Part shown: positions 29,554 through 38,069 of the stretch, piece by piece
Numbering within the stretch: the stretch's first letter is position 1
Layout: the number at the start of each line of letters is the position of its first letter
Origin: a virus
Virus record (IMG/VR): IMGVR_UViG_3300025117_000077
Location: 1 to 56,386 of that record
Length of the DNA: 56,386 nt
Strand: one strand, 5' to 3'
Position numbers and translations under genes: made by a program
Notes under the pieces: generated by a model
What the model was told of the DNA's origin: nothing
Databases searched by the model: none
The model's input: the letters and a program-made list of their open reading frames with translations, nothing else

Positions 29554-29910
29554 TATTATGTCAACTTGGCAATGGTAACAATATCAATACATTATCCAAT
29601 AATGCAAGGATACATAATGGATATTATCAGACATTACATAAAAGTCCAAGTGTATCTTGTTGTGGACAGTGGTGCGGTGATTGTTGGAGCCAGGAGACCG
29701 GGGGGGGTCAGAAACGGTCAACCCAACTGGAGCCATCCCCGGCAAGCTCCCACTATATTTATAGTATCACTCTAAAACATTTATGGTTAAGAAGGTTTTT
29801 GAGGATTATGCTTGGAATGAGGTTTTTAACTAAATGCTATTGTGTTTACTTCGAGTCCACCACGTGAACTGGTGGTAGTTCACCAGGTGAACTGGTAGGT
29901 TAGGAACTAT
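29554..29910 (+). promoter_or_regulatory. Control region before the structural operon (357 bp)
   Basis: I see no convincing gene here; a 69-codon TTG frame at 29566 has poor coding character. The region holds a G-run at 29699-29706 and the palindromic operator at 29857-29893 immediately before gene 29911. Promoters for the head genes probably lie here, but no exact consensus pair was found. Confidence 0.55.
29857..29893 (+). promoter_or_regulatory. Palindromic tandem operator before 29911
   Basis: AGTTCACCAGGTGAACT (29877-29893) is a perfect 17-bp palindrome centred on one A. A second copy of its half, GTGAACTGG, lies at 29864-29872 within a CCACCA/TGGTGG inverted repeat (29857-29862, 29870-29875). 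Two overlapping dyads 18 bp before an ATG look like an operator for a dimeric repressor, perhaps the HTH product of 29911. Confidence 0.7.
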
Positions 29911-30375
29911 ATGAAAACATTAGACATAAAGAAACGCATCCGGGAGAAGAAAAAAGAGGATTTTTATAAGGCGCCGATGGTTATAAGGGACTCCCGGGAG
30001 CATGAGTTTTTCATAACGAACGATGTCTTTGTGGACAAATATGCAAGGTTATGTGGGATTTACGGGTTGGGGGTTTACAATCTTCTCTGTAGGCACTCAG
30101 GAAAGGACCAGACCTGTTACCCTTCGATAGACCTTATGGCTTACCGGTTAAACATCTCCAGGGGGTCTGTAATTGCCGGGTTAAAGGAATTGGAGAAACA
30201 TCGAATAATCCAGGTTGACCGTGTGAAGGGGGAGCCGAACATTTATACCCTGATGAATAAGAAAAAGTGGGGTATTACTTTTTCCAAGGTGGTGTTAATG
30301 AAGAAGGCGAGCCAATCCAGCCTGGAGGCATTTAGGGAACTTAACCATTTAAAGGAGGGACAACCTAATGGGTAA
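29911..30375 (+). CDS. Winged-helix DNA-binding protein (HTH_36-like)
   Basis: The 154-residue product holds QTCYPSIDLMAYRLNISRGSVIAGLKELEKHRII, the pattern of HTH_36 winged helices used in replication initiators and regulators. The N-terminus is basic (KKRIREKKKEDFYK). The operator at 29857-29893 lies 17 bp before its ATG, so it may regulate itself. Its stop overlaps the next gene. Confidence 0.7.
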   Translation: MKTLDIKKRIREKKKEDFYKAPMVIRDSREHEFFITNDVFVDKYARLCGIYGLGVYNLLCRHSGKDQTCYPSIDLMAYRLNISRGSVIAGLKELEKHRIIQVDRVKGEPNIYTLMNKKKWGITFSKVVLMKKASQSSLEAFRELNHLKEGQPNG

Positions 30376-30532
30376 GGGGGAGGATAAAATACAAAAGATA
30401 AGGCGCTTTACGGAGGAAACATTTATTTCAATGACTGAATTTGAGGGGAAGAGATTGGTTTTAACTTCCAATGGTCTTTACTATTTTAGGGGTAATAAGC
30501 TTATAAAAGTTCTGATAGAGATTAATAAATAA
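30368..30532 (+). CDS. Small basic protein (54 residues)
   Basis: AAAGGAGGG lies at the end of the previous gene. The product is MGKGEDKIQKIRRFTEETFI, then RLVLTSNGLYYFRGNKLIKVLIE. A compact beta-rich body is likely. Function unknown. Confidence 0.55.
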   Translation: MGKGEDKIQKIRRFTEETFISMTEFEGKRLVLTSNGLYYFRGNKLIKVLIEINK

Positions 30533-30533
30533 G

Positions 30534-30543
30534 GGAGGTGATC
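30534..30543 (+). promoter_or_regulatory. Perfect extended Shine-Dalgarno (GGAGGTGATC)
   Basis: GGAGGTGATC, followed by C at 30544, is fully complementary to the last bases of typical 16S rRNA. This is far longer than the sites of most genes here. It lies 8 bp from GGAGG to the ATG at 30547. Confidence 0.75.
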
Positions 30544-30546
30544 CAA

Positions 30547-30633
30547 ATGGCAATTAAGAAGAAGGACAAGCCGAAGGGCAAGAAGCCCAAAAAGCAGATG
30601 GGTCCGGTGGTGTCCGGGAAGAAGAAGAAATAG
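30547..30633 (+). CDS. Lysine-rich micro-protein (28 residues)
   Basis: The product MAIKKKDKPKGKKPKKQMGP plus VVSGKKKK is about half lysine. It has the strongest ribosome site in the window. It sits just before the head and packaging genes, so high-level late expression is likely. A DNA- or RNA-condensing or capsid-associated function is inference from charge. Confidence 0.6.
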   Translation: MAIKKKDKPKGKKPKKQMGPVVSGKKKK

Positions 30634-30668
30634 GGTTTCCACGTGGAACAAAAAAGGAGAATAAGGCT

Positions 30669-30986
30669 ATGGGCATGACCAGTATGAAGATGAGCAAGGA
30701 GCAGAAGACAGAGGGGCGGGAGTTGGATGCTACGCATATGGCCGAGATGCCAAACTACCCCTATGGGCTGAAGATTCACCTGGAAGACGACCAGATTGAG
30801 GCCCTGGGGTTTAGGATGGACAAGCACAAGGTGGGGGAGACGGGGGAGTTGACGGCCAAGTTTTCGATTGAGTCGATGGAGTCCTTAAAGACGGACGGTG
30901 GTGAAGAAAAGCGGGTTTGCCTTCAGATAACTGATTTGGGGTTTACGGAGAAAGAGGACCGGATGTCATTTGAGGGGAGTAAGTAG
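30669..30986 (+). CDS. Small virion-associated protein (capsid-staple-like pattern)
   Basis: The 105-residue product contains MPNYPYGLKIHLEDDQIEALGFRMDKHKVGE. The run of PYGL, L-D-D-x-x-x-x-L-G, and VGE recalls small capsid-staple proteins of tailed phages, from memory and not verified. It lies 8 bp before the terminase. A scaffold or cement role is possible. Confidence 0.55.
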   Translation: MGMTSMKMSKEQKTEGRELDATHMAEMPNYPYGLKIHLEDDQIEALGFRMDKHKVGETGELTAKFSIESMESLKTDGGEEKRVCLQITDLGFTEKEDRMSFEGSK

Positions 30987-30994
30987 GCCAGGGT

Positions 30995-32803
30995 ATGCCT
31001 AAAGGCCAATACGCCAGATACCGGCCTCAACAGCCTGCACAGCCTCAGCAGGAGTGGATACCGGATAGTACGCCTGCGGACGTTGAAGCCCTGCTTGGGA
31101 AGATGAACGAGCTTCAGCTTCAGACGTTCAAGGTGGTTATTGGCAGGAATGTAGTCGGGAAGATAACCGACAAGGATGTGTTCAAGTATGAGAAGGCTTT
31201 GAGCCTGGTGGACCCTGGAAGATGGGCCATGCAGAATCACCTTTACCTGCCTTCTTCCGGGAACTACTTTACCTTCGAGGGGCATGAATATCTGAGGGAT
31301 ATCTACGACACCCATGCGCCTTATATCGTCTTGCTTAAGGGAGCGCAGTTGGGCCTTTCAGAGTGGTGCGTCATAACCTCACTTCATGACTGCGCTTATC
31401 GTTTAAAGTCGGGGCTGATTTACTATTTTCCTACATACACCCACGTTTTGAAGTTCTCCAAGTCGAGGTTTAACCCAATAATCAAGGCCAATCCTATCCT
31501 GCAAAGTATGGTTAGAAACACTAACTCTGCGGATATCAAACAGGTTGGGAATTGCACCCTTCATTTCTTTGGTCTACGGGGGCCGATGGGGGCCAAGACA
31601 ACCCCGGCGGATAAGCTGGTGTTCGATGAAGAGGACGAGGTTGAAGATCCTACCTATGTGGATATGGCCCATAAGCGTATGGCTCATAGCGAGTTCCAGG
31701 AGGAAGTTCACCTGAGTACCCCTACCATCCCTGACTTCGGGGTGGATGATAAGTTCCAGCTTACAGACCAGAGATACCGGATGATGTACTGTGAGGGATG
31801 CCGGAGCTACACCTGCATGGAAGAAGAGTTCCCGGAATGTTTGATTATGACACCGGAGGGGGCCAAGCGGGTCTGTGTCAAGTGCCAGAGGGAGTTGAAC
31901 CTTTCCCACCCTAAGAATCAGTATGTAGCTAAATATCCGGGCAAGGAACTGAATGGGCGGCCTGCCGTGGGGTACTGTGTCAGCCAGCTTCACTCTATTT
32001 ATGTCCCTATGGACGAGATATGGAGTGAGTACCATACGACCAAGTACCCGCAGGACTTCTGGAACCAACGGCTTGCCAGGGCTTTCATAGAGGTTCAGAA
32101 CCGGATGGAAGTGGCCCACGTTATAGCCATGTGCGGTTCTCACGGGATGGAACAGAGATCGGACGTGCCTACCTGTATCGGGGTGGATATAGGGCCTAAG
32201 ACGCACCATGTGGTTGTGGGAAGGAAGGAGTACGGGGGATCGGTTAAGATAATCTATCTCGGAGAAACCAAGCCGAATAACAATGCTAACCCTAATGAAG
32301 CCTGGGACGACTTGAAGCAGATTATCAAGAAGTTTGACGGGTACTTGGTTTTGGATGGTCTGCCGGAACCTAAGAAGGCTTTGAACTTCACCAAGGACCA
32401 CCCTTACCGGGCCTGGGCCTGTTTCTACTCCAACTCCCCTTCAACCGGGATGAGATGGGATGATGACCAAAAGAAGATAACCGTTTATCAGTCTATGGCT
32501 ATGGACGCCAGTCACCAGATACTACAGGACGGCAAGACGGTTCTACCGAGGAAATCAGACCTGATAACTGAATTTGCCAAGCATTGCCATAACGTAGCCC
32601 GGAAGAAGATAGAGGACCGGGAAACGGGAAGCGTTTATAATAAGTGGATCAAGACTGGCCCGGACCATTACCGGAAGGCATTTTCTTATATGTGCTTGGC
32701 TATGGAGAGGACACCGGAAAGCAAGTACAGCGGAAGGGATTATTCCTACCTGGATGGAACCAGCAGTTCGGCCAGGGGGGACTTAGCGGGGAGTTATGCG
32801 TAA
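30995..32803 (+). CDS. terL: Terminase large subunit (GpA-like)
   Basis: The 602-residue protein has the packaging ATPase motifs of the GpA-like terminases: a Walker-A-like LLKGAQLGLSEW (residues 113-124) and Walker B KLVFDEEDEVEDP (207-219). It also has a cysteine-rich insert (CEGCRSYTC, CVKCQRELN) and the nuclease domain with CIGVDIGPKTHHVVVG (Asp398) and a later LVLDGLPEP. It drives DNA into the prohead and cuts it. Nearby are the probable small subunit (28987) and the portal. Confidence 0.9.
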   Translation: MPKGQYARYRPQQPAQPQQEWIPDSTPADVEALLGKMNELQLQTFKVVIGRNVVGKITDKDVFKYEKALSLVDPGRWAMQNHLYLPSSGNYFTFEGHEYLRDIYDTHAPYIVLLKGAQLGLSEWCVITSLHDCAYRLKSGLIYYFPTYTHVLKFSKSRFNPIIKANPILQSMVRNTNSADIKQVGNCTLHFFGLRGPMGAKTTPADKLVFDEEDEVEDPTYVDMAHKRMAHSEFQEEVHLSTPTIPDFGVDDKFQLTDQRYRMMYCEGCRSYTCMEEEFPECLIMTPEGAKRVCVKCQRELNLSHPKNQYVAKYPGKELNGRPAVGYCVSQLHSIYVPMDEIWSEYHTTKYPQDFWNQRLARAFIEVQNRMEVAHVIAMCGSHGMEQRSDVPTCIGVDIGPKTHHVVVGRKEYGGSVKIIYLGETKPNNNANPNEAWDDLKQIIKKFDGYLVLDGLPEPKKALNFTKDHPYRAWACFYSNSPSTGMRWDDDQKKITVYQSMAMDASHQILQDGKTVLPRKSDLITEFAKHCHNVARKKIEDRETGSVYNKWIKTGPDHYRKAFSYMCLAMERTPESKYSGRDYSYLDGTSSSARGDLAGSYA

Positions 32804-32813
32804 GGAGGGAACC

Positions 32814-33008
32814 ATGAAAATCGAAACAATAGGGGATGAGCTTAACTTCAAGTATCACCGCACCGGGGATGATATTCATTACGAGTGCAAAAACTGCGGC
32901 CATGAGTACCATCCGATTTATCGCAAGGGCATACCGATTAAGATGCAGAACGGAAAACTGGATGAAATATGGCTGGCCCTGGGGAACCATTTTAAAGGGT
33001 GTAAATAG
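32814..33008 (+). CDS. Small zinc-binding protein (64 residues)
   Basis: The start at 32814 follows AAGGAGGGAACC. The product has YECKNCGHEYHP and a C-terminal NHFKGCK, so a zinc-binding CxxC with later His/Cys is likely. Between terminase and portal it may be a packaging accessory, but this rests on position. Confidence 0.6.
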   Translation: MKIETIGDELNFKYHRTGDDIHYECKNCGHEYHPIYRKGIPIKMQNGKLDEIWLALGNHFKGCK

Positions 33009-33018
33009 GCTTTAACCT

Positions 33019-33189
33019 ATGCGTCAAATAGATAATACCTATAAAAAAACCTTGACAATGCCGCAATTATCTGATAAGGGAAAAGATAAAATAGCTTCTA
33101 TTTTTACGGAGGACGAACGCGATCAGATAATTTCCATACTTAAAACAATGGAGGGATTCAAGCGTAAGCTATTATTATTGCTTAAATAG
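33019..33189 (+). CDS. Small helical protein (56 residues)
   Basis: The 56-residue product has SDKGKDKIASIFTEDERDQII and a lysine/leucine-rich tail (KRKLLLLLK). The ribosome site is weak. It ends 31 bp before the terminator at 33220. Confidence 0.45.
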   Translation: MRQIDNTYKKTLTMPQLSDKGKDKIASIFTEDERDQIISILKTMEGFKRKLLLLLK

Positions 33190-33219
33190 TCTCCTAAACT
33201 TAAATTTTCGCACTAAGCC

Positions 33220-33270
33220 AAAGGTCACTTATTCGGGGTAGCATTTCCCGGTAGTGGCCTTTTTTATTTT
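33220..33270 (+). terminator. Intrinsic terminator between terminase and portal genes
   Basis: AAAGGTCACT (33220-33229) pairs with AGTGGCCTTT (33253-33262), ten pairs with one G-U. The loop holds an inner CGGG/CCCG stem, and a T-rich tail follows. Readthrough to the portal gene is likely, so it may act as an attenuator inside the late operon. Confidence 0.7.
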
Positions 33271-33281
33271 GGAGGGATTGG

Positions 33282-33530
33282 ATGCCGTTAAATCAGAACC
33301 GCTGTAACACCTGCCGGAGAGGGGTAGCCGAGTTCGTGGGACATAACTACGATGTCAAAAAAGATAAGTGTGTTTCTGTCTACCGCTGTATCGAGTGCGG
33401 AGCCATACACCTGGAACCCTGGAGGTTTATCGGAAGCGGGTCTTTCGATATTGAGCATCCCAAAGCACAGAAGGGGATGTTGCCAACCGATGATTACATG
33501 AAAAGGAAATTTCACGGATGGACCCCTTAA
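33282..33530 (+). CDS. Zinc-ribbon protein before portal (82 residues)
   Basis: The product has RCNTCRRG and YRCIECGAIHLEPW, a four-cysteine ribbon. A GGAGGGATTGG site precedes the start. It overlaps the portal gene by 13 bp. A role in packaging or regulation is unknown. Confidence 0.6.
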   Translation: MPLNQNRCNTCRRGVAEFVGHNYDVKKDKCVSVYRCIECGAIHLEPWRFIGSGSFDIEHPKAQKGMLPTDDYMKRKFHGWTP

Positions 33531-35578
33531 CCGGAATAAATCTATCTTCGGCGGGAACGGGCGACCAGATTTTCGATGTTCCCCCCAAGACGGAACCAAA
33601 GACCAAGAAGGCCAAAACTCAGACTATCGACCTGAATGAAACCAGGGACTTGATTCTGGCCTGTCAACAGGAAGCGGAAGAAATTTACCGTGAAGTGCGT
33701 AATACCTGGAACGATTGTTGGGATGCCTACCGGATGTACCAGGACTTCTCTAAGAAGCAGGACTGGCAGTCAAAGGTTTATGTTCCCGAGCTAAACCCGG
33801 CTATCAAGAAAGCGACTTCCATGATTCGCCGGATCATCATTCAGGCCGGGGAGTATTTCGATATCCATGATCCTCTCAACACCAATATCAACGACAGAAG
33901 CGTTCCTGGGCAGAAAGCGGCGCTTAAATACTTTTTGGATAGTATAAAGTTCGACACCAAATTGATGGAGGGGGTTGAATCCGGATTTACCTTTGGAACC
34001 GGAGTTCTCAAGCTCTGGTGGGAACCGCAGGAGAAGTGCCGGATAGAGGCTAAACAGGCGGTCAACTGGACGAACATCTTTCAACCAACCACAGAAACTA
34101 CTTTTGAAGAAGTGAAATGGATGTCGTCCGGTCTGGCCGCCAGGGTAGTTGATCCCCGGCAGATTTATTTCGACCCGGAACACAGCTATATCGTGGAAGA
34201 ATCTATGGCCAGCTTGCCGGACATAGTGGCCTTATCCAAGATTAAAATGCCGGACGGCTCCTGGTATTATGACCCCAAGCAGGTTGAAAAGTTAAAAAAC
34301 ACCGATTACTCGGAGGACCCCAAGGAAGTTGAACGGCTGGAGAAATTAAAGCTCTACACCGGGAAGAATGAGTTTAAGCGTCGGGTTCACCTTTACGAAT
34401 ATTGGGGGCCTGTCTATAACCGCAAGGGCGAAGTTCTAAAAAAGAATGCCCGTGTCGTTCTGGCCAACAAGCAGTATATCCTCAACACCGGGAACCTTGA
34501 GAACCCCATGCGGTTCTATGGGCCTCTCTACGGGAAACCGCCTTACATCATCTTCTCCCCAGTAGACTTCCTGTTCCGTCTTGAGGGGCAATCATTGATC
34601 GAAGGTGCTATCAGCCTCCAAAAAGCCATTGTCAACATCACCAACATGAGCCTCGATGGTTTGCTCTGGAAATTGATTAAGCTGTTTGAGGTCAACCCGG
34701 ACAGACTGAGAAACCCTGATGTCTTGACCAAGCTACGCCCTGGTAGTCCTATCCTGGTCAATGGAGACGGTAAGGCCATTAATGAAGTCCAAATAAGTGA
34801 TGTCCCCCGCGGAGCAATGGCTGAGACGGAGATTCTTAGACGGGCCTTGCAGAACTCTGACATGGTAACTGACTTCTCGTTAGCCCTGGAAACCAAGAAA
34901 ACAACGGCGACCGAGTACGAAGGGGCCAACAAGCAGACCGACAGTATGTTTGAGAGCATAGGCCGGAATCTGGAAGAGGGGCTTATCGAACCTTCAATTG
35001 AAATGTCACGGCAACTGATTATCCAGTTTTGGGATGATTTCAGAGATCCGGCCTTGCAGAAAATGGCTATGCAGTTCGGCCTTCCCTTTGCCGCACAGAC
35101 CAGGGAGGAACGTATTGCTTTCATGCTAAAGACCTCATGGGTGACTTCCAGGGGCATTTCCTCTTACTTCGAGAAGATGGCCAAGCTTAAGAAGATTATT
35201 GACTTCTTCGGGGTAGCGTCCAAAATACCGCCGCTTCTGGAACGGCTCAAGCTGAGGGAGTGGACAAACCGGATTATTGACTGTTTCAGCTTTGAACGAC
35301 CCCACGAACTGGTTGTCGATGAGCAGGAAGAACAGCAGATACAGGCCAACAATCAGGCTGAGAAGCAGGCCAAGATGGACAACCTCAATATGCAGAAAGA
35401 GGCTTTCGATATGAAGAAGATGGAAGCCCAGGCCAAGACCCAACAATTACAGGGCCAGTTGCCTCCCCCGCAGGGGATGCCGCCTGGTGGTAATGGGGGC
35501 GGGGGGAGAGCCGGGATACCTCCCGAAGCTATTCTTGCTGCTCTTGCCGCACAGAGCCAGGGGAGGACGCTTCAGTAA
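33518..35578 (+). CDS. Portal protein
   Basis: The 686-residue product fits a podovirus-type portal. It has a polar N-terminus and a long helical body with DWQSKVYVPELNPAIKKATSMIRRII, then EGVESGFTFGTGVLKLWWEP, VVDPRQIYFDPEHSY, FSPVDFLFRLEGQSLIEGAI. Its C-terminal coiled coil is rich in Q and E (EQQIQANNQAEKQAK) and ends in a proline/glycine stretch. The portal ring is the gate for DNA and the seat of the tail. Its place between terminase and capsid gene is standard. Confidence 0.85.
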   Translation: MDPLTGINLSSAGTGDQIFDVPPKTEPKTKKAKTQTIDLNETRDLILACQQEAEEIYREVRNTWNDCWDAYRMYQDFSKKQDWQSKVYVPELNPAIKKATSMIRRIIIQAGEYFDIHDPLNTNINDRSVPGQKAALKYFLDSIKFDTKLMEGVESGFTFGTGVLKLWWEPQEKCRIEAKQAVNWTNIFQPTTETTFEEVKWMSSGLAARVVDPRQIYFDPEHSYIVEESMASLPDIVALSKIKMPDGSWYYDPKQVEKLKNTDYSEDPKEVERLEKLKLYTGKNEFKRRVHLYEYWGPVYNRKGEVLKKNARVVLANKQYILNTGNLENPMRFYGPLYGKPPYIIFSPVDFLFRLEGQSLIEGAISLQKAIVNITNMSLDGLLWKLIKLFEVNPDRLRNPDVLTKLRPGSPILVNGDGKAINEVQISDVPRGAMAETEILRRALQNSDMVTDFSLALETKKTTATEYEGANKQTDSMFESIGRNLEEGLIEPSIEMSRQLIIQFWDDFRDPALQKMAMQFGLPFAAQTREERIAFMLKTSWVTSRGISSYFEKMAKLKKIIDFFGVASKIPPLLERLKLREWTNRIIDCFSFERPHELVVDEQEEQQIQANNQAEKQAKMDNLNMQKEAFDMKKMEAQAKTQQLQGQLPPPQGMPPGGNGGGGRAGIPPEAILAALAAQSQGRTLQ

Positions 35579-35827
35579 ATGGATGCCAATGAGAGGTATT
35601 TAAAACTTGCCAGGTTGATTGAATCGGAACACGGGAAGGTTCTGATTGAGGTCATAGATAACTGGATTATGGGAATACTTGAAAATCTCGACATCGCAAA
35701 AATTGATGAAATCCCCAAGGTAGTCGGGGCCTACATCAACATGAAGCAGTTCAAAAACCATTTGGTTAAGTCACCGGATGTTGTGAGTGCGATTAATATA
35801 ATGAAGAAGTTAGAAGGTAAATCATAA
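35579..35827 (+). CDS. Small helical protein after portal (82 residues)
   Basis: The gene starts directly after the portal stop. The product is helical (NERYLKLARLIESEHGKVLIE, NMKQFKNHLVKSPDVVSAIN). It may help head assembly. No family recognised. Confidence 0.6.
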   Translation: MDANERYLKLARLIESEHGKVLIEVIDNWIMGILENLDIAKIDEIPKVVGAYINMKQFKNHLVKSPDVVSAINIMKKLEGKS

Positions 35828-35880
35828 CAATTTAGCAATAGCGAACACTTCCGCTTGAGCGGGACTCGCAAGGAGGTTTT

Positions 35881-37107
35881 ATGGCTTGGCCAAAAGGTGT
35901 ACCAAGAAAGAGACAAAACATAGATAAGGAATCGGCTGTGAATCCATTTGAACCGCAAGAACCGGCAATGCAGGCCCAACCACAAGGCGATACGGCCCCC
36001 CCGCAGAGTGATGCTATTACTCAGAAACCGGACGCCCCGCCTAATTTTGTGGAAAACAAGCCTGTCTTCAGACCGTTTCATGACCGTGATTCCCTCGAAG
36101 AGAAATACGCCAAGCATCTTGGCCTTGATACTTTAGGGGAACAGAAAATGGAAACCGCCGAGGACAAGCAAGAAACGCCCCCTGCCGAAGCGGATACGGG
36201 CGTAGTAAAAACAGAGACTTCGGAAACCATTGAGGTAAAAAAAGATGAACCTGTAACGGCAACGGAATCCACTACGGTTACGCAACCAGAGGCCACACCC
36301 GTAACCGCCCCTATTGAAGAGAAGGTCTTTAAGCATAAGACTATCGAAGAGGCGGAGAAGGCGGCCAAGGAAGCGGAACGGAAGATGCACGAAGCCACAC
36401 AGGAACGGGCCAGAATCGAAGCAGAGAAGAAAAGCCTTGAAACCCTCAACAAGCAAATGCTGGAAGTGTTGCAGACTATCAAGACTTCTCAGGTTCCGCC
36501 CGCCGAAACACAACCTAAAGACGAATTGGAACTGACACCGGAACAAAAGACAGAACTGATTATCAATGACCCGGATAAATACGAGCGGCTTGTTATTGAA
36601 AAAGCCAAACGTGAGATCCGGGGAGAGTTCGAAACAAAGCAAAAAGCCGACCAGGAAGCGATCGCCAAGGCTTCTCAACAACGGGGCTTAGAATTGTTTC
36701 TTCGCATGGGAGATCAACACTTCGTAACTACTTACCCCGAAATGCAGATATTTGGGCCTTATGTTAAAGAAGCGGCAGAAAAGATTCTCCGTTCTCCGGG
36801 GGCTAAAGAACTGATTTCCCAAAAAGGGCCACAGGGATTAATAGATCAGGCTGTCGAAGATACCAAAATCAGGATTGAGCAGATTAAGACCGATTTAACC
36901 GCTGGAGCTACACCTCCACCGCAAAACGCCGCCCCTGCCAATACCGGAGAAGTCAGAACTCCTATTCCTGCATCCCCTGTCGTTAAACCGTCAGGAGTTA
37001 TTCCAGCACCCGTAGCGCCGGCAGTAGTTATTCCGACGCAAGAACAAATAACAAAAGATTATGCCGCCGAGAAGAATGCCTGGAGACAACAGCGCGGCCT
37101 CGGCTAA
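35881..37107 (+). CDS. Scaffold-like protein
   Basis: The 408-residue product has the character of a capsid scaffold. It is rich in E, K, P, T and A, with a long charged helical coiled region at residues 150-250 (HKTIEEAEKAAKEAERKMHEA ... ERARIEAEKKSLETLNK), disordered proline-rich ends, and a basic start. It lies directly before the major capsid gene, the usual place. No catalytic motif is seen. Confidence 0.75.
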   Translation: MAWPKGVPRKRQNIDKESAVNPFEPQEPAMQAQPQGDTAPPQSDAITQKPDAPPNFVENKPVFRPFHDRDSLEEKYAKHLGLDTLGEQKMETAEDKQETPPAEADTGVVKTETSETIEVKKDEPVTATESTTVTQPEATPVTAPIEEKVFKHKTIEEAEKAAKEAERKMHEATQERARIEAEKKSLETLNKQMLEVLQTIKTSQVPPAETQPKDELELTPEQKTELIINDPDKYERLVIEKAKREIRGEFETKQKADQEAIAKASQQRGLELFLRMGDQHFVTTYPEMQIFGPYVKEAAEKILRSPGAKELISQKGPQGLIDQAVEDTKIRIEQIKTDLTAGATPPPQNAAPANTGEVRTPIPASPVVKPSGVIPAPVAPAVVIPTQEQITKDYAAEKNAWRQQRGLG

Positions 37108-37126
37108 ATATACCAGGAGGTAAAAA

Positions 37127-38047
37127 ATGTCTGAACAACTGTGGGTAACTTCATCACTTGGCGGGTATGCTGCCGCCCCTATCCTCTCCAAAGAGGTTCG
37201 GGTAGCCGCACAGCCGTTAATGCGATTCATGCAGTTTTGCACCACCAAGGAAGACTTCGGGAAGGGTAAAGGCGACACCATCCTTTTCGATAAAATCGGA
37301 AACGTTGCAACCGGCGGAGGTACTTTGGTTGAAACCACCACCATGCCCTCCACTTATTTTACAATGGCCCAGGGTACTTTGACCCTTACAGAATACGGGA
37401 ATAGTATTCCTGTGACGGGAAAACTGTTAGCCCTGGCCGATATAGACATGAAAACTCCGGTTATCAAGGCCCTGAAGAACGATGCGGCCAAGGTTATGGA
37501 AACCGCAGTGGAAGCCGAAATGAATAAATGTAAGATTCGGTATGTCGGTTCCACCGCTTCAACCGGGAACTTCACCACCAATGGTACGGCTACCGAAAGC
37601 TGTAGCGTGGTTTTGGATGCCTATCATCTCCGCACCATAATTGACTATCTCATGGGAACCCTTTACGCTCCCCCGGCTGATGGCGAGTTCTATTTCGGTA
37701 TTCTTACCGTCGCCGCCGCCCGGAGCCTGTACGAGTCCCTGGAAGGGGTCTGGCAGTATACCCAATATCCCGTAAACGGCGAGATGGGCAAGAATTATAA
37801 GTGCCGTCTGGTACGTGATGCCTATGCGATGGACAACTCAATCGGGGTCAGCAACGTGAGTGGTGAGGCTTATTTCTTCGGGGATGAAGCCGTAGCCGAA
37901 GGTGTTGCCATTCCGATTGAAATCCGGACCGAACCCATCAAGGACTTTGGCCGGTCCAATGCCTTTGCCTGGTACGCTATCGAAGGCTTTGAGCTTATAT
38001 GGGTCGGAGATCCCGATAATCGTATATGCAAATGGGACTCAGCTTAG
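37127..38047 (+). CDS. Major capsid protein (N4-gp56 family)
   Basis: The 306-residue protein matches N4-gp56-type capsid proteins: GKGDTILFDKIGN, GGTLVETTTMPSTYF, AQGTLTLTEYGNSIPVTGKL, then DAAKVMETAVEAEMN and a TVAAARSLYESLEG segment. It has the HK97-like fold of this family and builds the head shell. CCAGGAGGTAAAAA is its ribosome site. An HNH gene is inserted just after it. Confidence 0.9.
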   Translation: MSEQLWVTSSLGGYAAAPILSKEVRVAAQPLMRFMQFCTTKEDFGKGKGDTILFDKIGNVATGGGTLVETTTMPSTYFTMAQGTLTLTEYGNSIPVTGKLLALADIDMKTPVIKALKNDAAKVMETAVEAEMNKCKIRYVGSTASTGNFTTNGTATESCSVVLDAYHLRTIIDYLMGTLYAPPADGEFYFGILTVAAARSLYESLEGVWQYTQYPVNGEMGKNYKCRLVRDAYAMDNSIGVSNVSGEAYFFGDEAVAEGVAIPIEIRTEPIKDFGRSNAFAWYAIEGFELIWVGDPDNRICKWDSA

Positions 38048-38069
38048 TGATATTATTAGGAAAATAGAC

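Noticed and set aside
29566-29775. 69-residue TTG-start frame
   Set aside because: No good ribosome site, poor coding character (G-run, low complexity), inside a control region.
31574-32401. 275-residue minus-strand frame
   Set aside because: Fully antisense to the large terminase, which has clear motifs. No ribosome site of note.
34543-35157. 204-residue minus-strand frame
   Set aside because: Antisense to the portal gene, with serine/leucine-rich shadow composition.
36133-36681. 182-residue minus-strand frame rich in F, L, G and C
   Set aside because: Antisense shadow of the charged coiled coil of the scaffold-like gene.
37902-38069. N-terminal extension of the HNH frame into the capsid gene
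   Set aside because: It overlaps the capsid gene in another frame. The ATG at 38070 with AGGA upstream is the better start.
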